This document shows, one piece after another, positions 42,170 through 51,476 of a stretch of 51,476 nucleotides of DNA. Both the position numbers and the translations under genes were made by a program. This DNA is from Cellulomonas uda (lineage in GTDB: Bacteria; Actinomycetota; Actinomycetes; Actinomycetales; Cellulomonadaceae), in contig NZ_BJLP01000029.1 in the NCBI RefSeq assembly GCF_006538705.1, positions 1-51,476 of the forward strand, written 5' to 3'. Each line of letters begins with the position of its first letter. The stretch's first letter is position 1. Under the pieces are notes generated by a model that had not been told where the DNA came from, searched no databases, and was given only the letters and a program-made list of their open reading frames with translations.

Positions 42170-45100
42170 TCACGTGACCCGCAGGGTGACCGTGCTCGAC
42201 GAGCTCTTGACCAGGTACCGGCTCTGCGGCCAGAACGTGGCCCTGACGGGGAACGCGCCCGTGTCGTCGATCCGGATGTCGCGCGACGTGACGCGGCCCG
42301 TCGTCGGGTAGCGGAACGTGTACCTGCCGACGGACAGCACGACGGTCCCGCTGGTCTGCGTGACGCTCTCGGGCAGCGTCAGGGCGACACGCGCCGTCAC
42401 CCGACCACCGCGCGCGACCGTCGTCGGCGACAGGGACAGCGAGACCTTCGGAGTCGCACCCACCACCAGGGTGGTCCGGGCGCTGGCCGCACTCGCCGAT
42501 ACGTACGCCGGGGCTGCGACGGTCACTCGGACGGAGATGCGCTTGCCAACGTCGGCCGTGCCGAGCCCGTACGAGGAGGATCGCGCGCCGGCCACTGGGG
42601 ACCCGTCGCGGTACCACTGGTAGGCGACCGATGCGGGCGTCGTCGACCATGTCCCCCGGCTGGCGCGCAACGTCTGACCGAGCACGGTCCTACCGGTGAT
42701 CCTCGGCGCCGACACCAGCTCGAACCGGCCCTTCTCCACCGGGCCGACCGCAGAGCTCGTCCGCGACACTGCTGTATACCCCGGCTTCCTGGCGGTGACC
42801 TGGACGCTCATGCGTGCCTTGTGGTCCGCCGGAGTCAGGACGTACGTCGAACCCGTGGCGTCGGGTATGGCGGTGGCGCCTCGGAACCAGCGGTAGGTCA
42901 GCGTGACCCCGGACGGCCAGCGGCCGCCGTCGGTGCGCAGCTTCGCCCCGACGCGCGCGACGCCCGTGACGGACGGTCCTGCGGTCGGCTTGAGGACGCC
43001 CTCCTGCACGAGGACGGAGGGAGACGTGGTCGTCCTGCGCACGGCACCCTGCGTGCCCGTGACGCGGACGGCCAGGCGCGTGCCGACGTCGGCGGCGACC
43101 GGGGTGTACGTCGGCCCCGTCGCACCTGCGATCGCCTTGCCGTCCCGTAGCCAGGTCGTCGCGGAGGTGTCGGGCGGCGTGCTCCAGACCGGCGCGCTCG
43201 GCCGGACCGCTACCCCCACGCGCACCTGCTCCGGAAGCACGGGTTCGGCCAGCGCGCGGAACGTCCAGTACCCGGCGACGACGGATGCGCTGACCGTCGC
43301 CGGACGGAAGCCCTCGACGACGACCGTCGCAGTCGCCGTGAGCGTGCTCCCCTCGTCGCTCTCGCCGACGACGTAGGTCGGTCCGGTCGCCGACCTGATC
43401 GTCCAGCCGTCTCTCGCCCACCGCCACGTGACCGTGGCGTCAGCCGGCCAGCCGCCGCCGGATGCCGTGAGCGGTTGCCCTTGTCGGGCGGTTCCCTCGA
43501 CCTTGGCGGTCAGCCCGGTGAGCACCCCGGGCGAGCCCATCTCCCACGTCTTCGTCGTGGACCTCGACCGGTAGCCGGCCTTGACCGGCGTCACCCGCAC
43601 CCCCAGCCTGCTGGGCACGTGCCCTGGCCCCGGGGTGTACTCCGGACCGGTCGCACCGGCGACGGGGACGTCGTCGCGGTACCACTCGTACCGGATCTCG
43701 TCGGGGACGACGCTCGACGTCGTCGACCTGACTGTCACGGGGACGCCGGGCGCTCCGCCCCCGTCGAGCCACACCCGGGGCAACGCGACGACGGGCTCGT
43801 CGCCCAGGTGGACACCGGACACCCGCTCGCAACCGGTGATGGTCACGTCGTCGAAGCTCCTCGGGGGCCAGGCGCCGTCCAGAGCACTCACCCTCACGTG
43901 GTAAGTGCCGGGGACAAGTCCCTCGACCGCGAAGTCGAGATCGCCGTAGAAGGTCGTCCACGTGCGAGGAGGCAGGCGCGGGTCGTCACTCCAGAGGCGC
44001 ACCTCGACGCGGTCGTGCTCTGTGAGGGGCAGGTCCAGCCTGCCTTCGAAGGTCGCGCACGAGCCGCCGACGAGCAGTGCCAGCTCCGTGGTCTCACCCG
44101 CCGTCAACGTCACGGGCGTCGCGTCCTGCCAACGCGCGGTGCTCAGGCCCTCCGCGACGTGGTACTGCGCGGGACGAGGAACGGGGTTCGGGCCCGCGTT
44201 GACGCCCACGACGAACGTCCCTGCCGGCAACGATGCGCGGAACGGGCTGGCGGTGTAGACCTGTGTCCGGTACACCGTCCGGCCGTCGACGGAGTCGAGC
44301 AACGTGAGGTCGGCGACCCCGCCGACACCCTGGACGCCATCCCCCGTGACCGTCCCCGTGAGGGACGCGGGCGGGCTCGGGTTCACGAGCACGGTCGCGC
44401 CGGAAGCCACGGGGCGGGCAGCGCTCTCCTCCAGTGCGAGAGGGCCGTCGTCGTCGACGTACCACCCGGGCGCGACCGCCCCATCCACCCGCAACCGGTA
44501 CTCGCGTCCGGCGCCGAGCCCACGCACCTCCAGGCTGTCCTCACGCTGCACGCACGAGCGCGCACGTTCGAGGTCACGTGCGTCGATCGCGGTGACGCAC
44601 CAGAACCCGTTCCCCCCTGCCGGGGCCGCCAGGCGCACGGAGATCCCGGCCTCCGTCAGGCCCGGGACCTCGATCCCGTGCGCCGGGGGACGGAACACGA
44701 GCGCATCCTCCTGCTCCGTGACGAGCTCGCCGCTTCCGTCCACGAACCCTTCTGCCAGGTCCGGGGAGATCAGCTGCACGACGTGCGAGACACCGGGGAC
44801 GAGCCCCCGTGCCTCGAAAGAGCCGTCTTCAGCCACCGGGACAGGCTCGAAGCAGTTCGCGTACGGGGCACTGCAGACCGCGATCAGCGATCCTGCGGAG
44901 ACGCCTGAGATCACCCTCCCGGAGATCGCGGCCATCGCGGCCGGGCGCACCGTGATGTCACTCCCGGCCGGGATCCGCCACGCACGCACGCGATCCGGCG
45001 TGGTCGTGCCCTCGGGACTCGCGAGGTATCCGGGCTCCAGGAGTCCGCTGGTGTCGGCCACCTCCAGGGTCGCGGTCGCCCACGAAGGGACCCGCTCCTG

Positions 45101-45907
45101 CGTGAACCTGCCGTCGTCGACGGGCGTCCACAGGTCCCCTACGCGCAGGTCCATCGCGGTCGCGTCCCACGACACGCCCTCGGGCAGCTCGACCCGTCCG
45201 GTGATCGGCACGTAGTGACCGACGGGGAGGACGACGCCGGAGCGCGGCGGGATCGGCGTCGGGTCATCACTCACGGCGACGCCACCGCTGAAGTAGCCGG
45301 TCGGGATACCTTGCCCCGACCACCCGAGGCGGTACGTCGCTGTGGGGTCGAGCCCGTCCAGCACGAACGTGCCGTCCGCGTCGACCGTCGTCGACACCTC
45401 GCTCGCGCTCCAGACGTTGTGCGCCGGTGACGCGGCCGCGTGCACCGTGACCTCCGTCGGCGCCACGCCCGGGGCATCGGACAGGTCGAGCACGCCGGAC
45501 ATGGCGGCGGCGGCTCGAGGCCGGAGGACGGGCCGCTCACCCGGCGCCACTGGGCGTGCGTACGAATGCTGGGGCGTGAGCGGGAGCGCGTCGCCCTCGT
45601 AGTAGCCGGTCAGGACGGCCTTGTCCGGCCATCCGAGGCGGAGCTCGTAGCCTGCCCCTGTCACCAGGCCACCCGCGGTGAACGCACCGTCCGCACCCAC
45701 AGGCGCGCTCGTCCGGGGCCACGGGTTGTCCGGCTCGTACACGTGCACGGTGGCACCGGCAGCCGTCGGGACGCCGGGCGGTGGGACGACGGTCCCGGAC
45801 AGGACGGCGTCGCCGACGCCTGTGGCCGGCGTGAGACCCACCAGGCTGAGGACGATCGCGGCGACGAGTGCGACGACCGCCCGGCGCGTTCGAGTCAGAT
45901 GATGCAC
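42170..45907 (-). CDS. Large secreted protein with carboxypeptidase-regulatory-like and Ig-like repeats
   Basis: 1245 residues from GTG 45907, chosen because it places a signal peptide (HHLTRTRRAVVALVAAIVLS onward) at the N-terminus and has AGGA upstream. Residues about 36-720 contain repeated beta-rich CnaB/carboxypeptidase-regulatory-like modules, each with a GSFEARGLVPG- or GTFVLDGLDP-like turn. From about 725 come five Ig-like repeats of the Y-x-W-(Y/F)-R-(D/G) type (IRYEWYRDDVPVAGATG, LTYRWFRGATAI, VAYQWYRDGSPVAG). A distinct C-terminal Ig-like domain (about 1152-1245) ends in TVTLRVT. There is no LPxTG anchor and no catalytic domain. Probably an extracellular adhesive or scaffold protein; a shorter paralogue lies at 49566-51431. 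Confidence 0.85.
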   Translation of the reverse strand: MHHLTRTRRAVVALVAAIVLSLVGLTPATGVGDAVLSGTVVPPPGVPTAAGATVHVYEPDNPWPRTSAPVGADGAFTAGGLVTGAGYELRLGWPDKAVLTGYYEGDALPLTPQHSYARPVAPGERPVLRPRAAAAMSGVLDLSDAPGVAPTEVTVHAAASPAHNVWSASEVSTTVDADGTFVLDGLDPTATYRLGWSGQGIPTGYFSGGVAVSDDPTPIPPRSGVVLPVGHYVPITGRVELPEGVSWDATAMDLRVGDLWTPVDDGRFTQERVPSWATATLEVADTSGLLEPGYLASPEGTTTPDRVRAWRIPAGSDITVRPAAMAAISGRVISGVSAGSLIAVCSAPYANCFEPVPVAEDGSFEARGLVPGVSHVVQLISPDLAEGFVDGSGELVTEQEDALVFRPPAHGIEVPGLTEAGISVRLAAPAGGNGFWCVTAIDARDLERARSCVQREDSLEVRGLGAGREYRLRVDGAVAPGWYVDDDGPLALEESAARPVASGATVLVNPSPPASLTGTVTGDGVQGVGGVADLTLLDSVDGRTVYRTQVYTASPFRASLPAGTFVVGVNAGPNPVPRPAQYHVAEGLSTARWQDATPVTLTAGETTELALLVGGSCATFEGRLDLPLTEHDRVEVRLWSDDPRLPPRTWTTFYGDLDFAVEGLVPGTYHVRVSALDGAWPPRSFDDVTITGCERVSGVHLGDEPVVALPRVWLDGGGAPGVPVTVRSTTSSVVPDEIRYEWYRDDVPVAGATGPEYTPGPGHVPSRLGVRVTPVKAGYRSRSTTKTWEMGSPGVLTGLTAKVEGTARQGQPLTASGGGWPADATVTWRWARDGWTIRSATGPTYVVGESDEGSTLTATATVVVEGFRPATVSASVVAGYWTFRALAEPVLPEQVRVGVAVRPSAPVWSTPPDTSATTWLRDGKAIAGATGPTYTPVAADVGTRLAVRVTGTQGAVRRTTTSPSVLVQEGVLKPTAGPSVTGVARVGAKLRTDGGRWPSGVTLTYRWFRGATAIPDATGSTYVLTPADHKARMSVQVTARKPGYTAVSRTSSAVGPVEKGRFELVSAPRITGRTVLGQTLRASRGTWSTTPASVAYQWYRDGSPVAGARSSSYGLGTADVGKRISVRVTVAAPAYVSASAASARTTLVVGATPKVSLSLSPTTVARGGRVTARVALTLPESVTQTSGTVVLSVGRYTFRYPTTGRVTSRDIRIDDTGAFPVRATFWPQSRYLVKSSSSTVTLRVT

Positions 45908-46020
45908 CAGGATCCTGTTCGTCGGGCGGCACCCGCGCGCCGCGACCGATGGGAGTATCCCAGGCACCGTGCTCGGGGACCTGCCACTCTCGGTCGGGAT
46001 CACCCGACCGGATGACGTCG

Positions 46021-46064
46021 CGACGAGGCCCGCCTCCCGCGGGCGCCGGAGGCGGGCCTCGTCG
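46021..46064 (-). terminator. Terminator hairpin after aconitase
   Basis: A perfect 17-bp stem CGACGAGGCCCGCCTCC / GGAGGCGGGCCTCGTCG with a 10-nt loop lies 17 bp past the aconitase stop on the minus strand and ahead of the Ig-repeat gene, separating the two units. Confidence 0.85.
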
Positions 46065-46080
46065 TCGGTGCGTGAGTGCG

Positions 46081-48825
<2,745 letters not shown>

Positions 48826-48926
48826 GGGCGGCTCCTTCTGGGGCGAGTGCGCCGGGGACGGGGTCCTCCGGACCGCAGGGCGTCGATGCCAGCCTAGGCC
48901 GTGACGACGCCGGTGGGACGACCAGT

Positions 48927-48944
48927 TATCTCGACGTCAAGATA
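48927..48944. promoter_or_regulatory. MarR/TamR-like palindrome upstream of acnA
   Basis: TATCTCGACGTCAAGATA is an 18-bp inverted repeat with one mismatched pair. It resembles the TCTTGA-TCAAGA operators of MarR-family proteins such as Streptomyces TamR, which controls aconitase and related genes. It overlaps a minus-strand TTGACG that could be a -35 element. The rest of 48826-49069 holds only low-complexity CGAGCG repeats (49011-49065). Confidence 0.5.
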
Positions 48945-49069
48945 CATGGTCGAAGGGCCTTCGCGCACGTCCGTCCCACGGCGCGGCGCGCTCGGCAGCG
49001 CCCCGCCGGGCACGATCACGAGCACGAGCGCGAGCGCGAGCACGGACGACGAGCACGTGGACGACTAGC

Positions 49070-49105
49070 ACGAGGGCCGGGCGTCCGCAGCCGCCCGGCC
49101 CTCGT
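49070..49105 (-). terminator. Terminator hairpin after the 57-residue gene
   Basis: ACGAGGGCCGGGCG pairs perfectly with CGCCCGGCCCTCGT (14 bp) around an 8-nt loop, about 37 bp downstream of the small minus-strand gene and upstream of the acnA promoter. Confidence 0.8.
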
Positions 49106-49141
49106 CGTCGCGCGTCAGCCCGACCCGGCTCCCCCGCCGGC

Positions 49142-49315
49142 TCAGTGCTCGCCGTCCGCCTTCGCCGCCTGGGCCGCCTCGGCGGCCTTGCGCTCGGCCT
49201 CGACGGCTCGCTGGTGCGCGCGCTGGTCGTACTCCGGCGTGCCCTGCTTGAACAGCTCCTCCGTCGCGACGCGACGCGCCTCGGCCAGCTTGTGGGCCGC
49301 GTCCTGCTCGCTCAT
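49142..49315 (-). CDS. 57-residue helical protein, unrecognised
   Basis: 57 residues from ATG 49315 with AGAGGAG about 7 nt upstream; the hairpin after its stop supports a real transcription unit. The sequence is charged, Ala-rich and almost certainly a helical hairpin or coiled coil: MSEQDAAHKLAEARRVATEE, LFKQGTPEYDQRAHQ, RAVEAERKAAEAAQAAKAD. No Cys, no hydrophobic segment, no export signal. It could be a small structural or regulatory protein. Function unknown. It is divergent from the secreted Ig-repeat gene that begins at 49566. Confidence 0.7.
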   Translation of the reverse strand: MSEQDAAHKLAEARRVATEELFKQGTPEYDQRAHQRAVEAERKAAEAAQAAKADGEH

Positions 49316-49565
49316 GCCCGGCTCCTCTCGGCTCGTGTGCGGCCCCGGCCGGCACCGGCCGGGCCCGCCTCCACGCTAGGCGTGCCCGCGCCCGCGCGCA
49401 CGGCAGCGACGCCCCGAACGGCGCACCACCGATACCGTCGGCGCACCACGGTCGGGTGAACCGTGCGTCGCGGGACGAACCCGGGCCTTTCGTGCCGTGC
49501 ACGCGCATACGATGACGCAGCCCCCGAGTGCCCTGGCCACGACGACCGACCCTGAGGACACGACC

Positions 49566-51431
49566 GTGCACCTGCCCGACCGCCCCCGCACTCCCCTGCG
49601 ACGACGAGGCAGGACCGCGTCCGTCGTGGTCGCCCTGCTCCTCGCGACACTGGCCCCGGCGCTGCCCGCGCACGCCGCCGACACCATCTCCGTGTCCGGC
49701 CGCGTGACCGACGAGGCCGACCAGCCGATCGCGGACCTGGTCGTCTCGATCAGCCCCGACGGCGGTGGCCGCGTGCTGTCGGCCACGACCGCGAGCGACG
49801 GCCGGTTCACCATCGCGGCCGTCCCGCCCGGCCGCAGCGAGCTCTCGGTCGACGACGACTGGGCGGCCGAGGACCTGTGGCGGCACCAGACGTGGGACGG
49901 CACCGCCGGGGTCGAGGCGTGGACGACGTTCGACACGGGCACGAGCGACCTGACGGGCGTGGCGTTCCGGTTGCGGCCGACCTCGGGCTTCGTCGGGCAC
50001 GCGGTCGACGAGCACGGGGCCCCGCTCGAGAACATCGCGTGGGACGTCCTCGAGCAGCACCCGGACACCGGTGCGTGGCTCGGCCGCCAGTACGGGCCGC
50101 TGCTGACCGACGAGGGCGGTCGCATGTGGTTCGCGGCGGACCCCGGCACGACGTGGCGGCTCTGCTTCACCGACTCCTGGTACCAGCCGACCGACGAGGG
50201 CATGGGCAGGTGGACGCCCGCGGTCCGCCACACCGACGGGTGCTGGGACGCGGGCGGCGGGTCCGGCGTCGCGCTCGCCGACGCGAGCGACATCTCGTTC
50301 ACGGACGTGGGTCAGCGCGTGGACGTCACCGTCGTCATGCCGACGGCAGGCAAGGCGCTGACCCTCGGCTACCCCGCGATCGTCGGCAGCACGGACACGG
50401 GGACGACGCTCACCGCGTCCCCCGGGACGTGGGGCCCCGGCACGGTGAGCCTGAGCTACCGCTGGTACACGTACTCGGAGGCCGGTGGGCGCGAGCAGAT
50501 CCCGGGTGCGACGGCCGCGACGTTCACGACGACGAGCGCGCAGCAGGGCATGCAGGTCGGCGTCGAGGTCACGGGACGGCGCAGCGGGTACGCGACCGCC
50601 ACCCGGCTCACCTCGCTGGGCCCGATCGGCCGGACCGCTCCGACGGTCACCTCGCCGCTGACGATCACGGGCACGCCCGCACCCGGCCAGACCCTCACCG
50701 CGTCGCACGGCGCCCTCTCGCCCGCCGGTTCGTCGGTCTGGTCCGAGTGGTACGTGAACGGCGTCCCGGCCGGCTACGGCACGACCTTCGCCGTCACGGC
50801 GGCGCACCGCACCGCGACCGTCGAGGTGCGCGCCCGGTTCACGGCGAGCGGCGGTGGCGAGCGCCTCGCGACGGCGAAGGTGCGGGTCCCGGGCCTGGCG
50901 TTCACGCCCGCGACCCCGACGGTCGCGGGCACCGCGGTCGTCGGCCAGACCCTCACCGCGAAGGTCGGCACGTGGTCGCCGACCCCGACGACCCTCACCT
51001 ACCAGTGGTACCGCGGGAGCACGGCGATCAGCGGGGCGACCGGCAAGACCTACACGCTCAAGGCGGCGGACCGCGGCGCGAGGGTGAAGGTCAAGGTCAC
51101 GGGCGCCCGCGCGGGCTACGACACGGCGTCGCGCACGTCGGCGAGCACGGCGACGGTCAAGGGCGTCCTCGTGCCCGCGACGCCGACCGTGAGCGGCACC
51201 GCGAAGGTCGGCCGGACGCTCACCGCGAAGGTCGGCACGTGGAAGCCCTCGGGCGTCACGTTCACCTACCGCTGGTACCGCAACGGCACGGCGATCTCCG
51301 GCGCGACGGGCAAGACCTACGTCGTGGCGAAGGCGGACCGTGGGGCGCGCCTGCACGTGCGGGTCACGGGCTCGCGGTCGGGGTACGTGTCGCAGTCGCG
51401 GTCGTCGGCGAGCACCGCCAAGGTCGTCTGA
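49566..51431 (+). CDS. Secreted carboxypeptidase-regulatory-like / Ig-repeat protein (paralogue)
   Basis: 621 residues from GTG 49566, chosen for its GAGGA 7 nt upstream; ATG 49512 would add 18 residues. Signal peptide: LRRRGR, then TASVVVALLLATLAPALPAHA with cleavage after about residue 37. Two carboxypeptidase-regulatory-like modules follow (SVSGRVTDEADQPIADLVVS and SGFVGHAVDEHGAPLENIAW). About residues 262-621 are four Ig-like repeats (for example LTYQWYRGSTAISGATGKTY and FTYRWYRNGTAISGATGKTY), the last two nearly identical in DNA. No sortase motif or enzyme domain. Likely an extracellular adhesive or spacer protein related to the 1245-residue protein on the other side of acnA. Positions 51432-51476 hold nothing recognisable. 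Confidence 0.88.
   Translation: MHLPDRPRTPLRRRGRTASVVVALLLATLAPALPAHAADTISVSGRVTDEADQPIADLVVSISPDGGGRVLSATTASDGRFTIAAVPPGRSELSVDDDWAAEDLWRHQTWDGTAGVEAWTTFDTGTSDLTGVAFRLRPTSGFVGHAVDEHGAPLENIAWDVLEQHPDTGAWLGRQYGPLLTDEGGRMWFAADPGTTWRLCFTDSWYQPTDEGMGRWTPAVRHTDGCWDAGGGSGVALADASDISFTDVGQRVDVTVVMPTAGKALTLGYPAIVGSTDTGTTLTASPGTWGPGTVSLSYRWYTYSEAGGREQIPGATAATFTTTSAQQGMQVGVEVTGRRSGYATATRLTSLGPIGRTAPTVTSPLTITGTPAPGQTLTASHGALSPAGSSVWSEWYVNGVPAGYGTTFAVTAAHRTATVEVRARFTASGGGERLATAKVRVPGLAFTPATPTVAGTAVVGQTLTAKVGTWSPTPTTLTYQWYRGSTAISGATGKTYTLKAADRGARVKVKVTGARAGYDTASRTSASTATVKGVLVPATPTVSGTAKVGRTLTAKVGTWKPSGVTFTYRWYRNGTAISGATGKTYVVAKADRGARLHVRVTGSRSGYVSQSRSSASTAKVV
50911..51431. repeat. Two 89-codon near-identical Ig-like units
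   Basis: Unit one begins at 50911 and unit two at 51178, 267 bp later, both in frame. Long stretches match at DNA level, e.g. the shared 20-mer CTCACCGCGAAGGTCGGCAC. Recent duplication or gene conversion is likely; copy number may differ between strains. Confidence 0.75.
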
Positions 51432-51476
51432 CCTGCTCGCGCGCTGCGACGCCCGCCGGCCCAGGGGCTCGGCGGG

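Noticed and set aside
49011..49065. CGAGCG/CGAGCA repeats as a possible origin or regulatory array
   Set aside because: Short, irregular low-complexity sequence between acnA and a terminator; no unit conserved enough to call an iteron.
49065..51356. Minus-strand open frame of 763 codons opposite the secreted Ig-repeat gene
   Set aside because: Shadow of the plus-strand repeat gene; no signal peptide, domain or ribosome-binding site.

Overview
The window is very GC-rich bacterial chromosome from an actinomycete, most likely a motile, facultatively anaerobic member of the Cellulomonas group. The placement is inferred from gene content: a mycothiol-type DinB-like enzyme, the sir/cysH/cysD/cysN sulfur operon, the DUF3000/LuxR/RNase D/thiolase/FadB/Dxs block, GuaB1, pyruvate formate-lyase, and a D-aspartate-ligase-like ATP-grasp protein of the kind used in A4-type peptidoglycan. 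No tRNA, rRNA or CRISPR array was seen.

Positions 1-7.3 kb are an accessory island. It carries three different toxins, each with a neighbouring immunity gene, all on the minus strand: a secreted RNase Sa/barnase-like RNase with barstar; an RHS-core fragment ending in an EndoU nuclease with a MafI-type immunity gene; and a signal-peptide-bearing CDA-fold deaminase with an unrecognised immunity gene. The pairs are translationally coupled by overlaps or 1-bp gaps. A decayed mobile element sits between them. It has a tyrosine recombinase whose second catalytic Arg is Leu, and a frameshifted and internally deleted CHC2-zinc-finger primase gene. Divergently, an XRE regulator and an endonuclease V gene follow. 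The RHS locus has lost its middle, leaving a secretion-type N-terminal remnant out of frame with the toxin end.

Positions 7.5-23.5 kb are mostly conserved chromosome: PutA (proline catabolism), ZapE (tail-to-tail overlap with putA), then a tightly overlapping operon nirA/sir, small zinc-ribbon gene, cysH, cysD, cysN, siroheme synthase. This takes sulfate through APS and sulfite to sulfide and also makes the siroheme for the sulfite reductase. A cysteine-codon-rich leader ORF lies upstream of it. A RibD-like reductase, a USP-like protein, gnd, an ATP-grasp ligase and a YbaB-family protein follow.

Positions 23.6-38.9 kb hold DUF3000, a LuxR-type regulator with a flagellar-sigma-like promoter, RNase D, fadA-fadB, a mycothiol-type enzyme, pflB-pflA with a DosR/DevR-like box, dxs, a DUF4126 membrane protein, an alpha/beta hydrolase and guaB1. 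A run of GTGA-overlapping genes follows: glutamine amidotransferase, Nudix hydrolase, phosphotransferase.

Positions 41-51.5 kb hold a small membrane protein, two large secreted proteins built of carboxypeptidase-regulatory-like and Ig-like repeats, aconitase between them (with a MarR/TamR-like palindrome upstream) and a 57-residue helical protein. Several genes without a Shine-Dalgarno have a TANNNT hexamer 6-8 nt before the start codon, which suggests leaderless transcripts.
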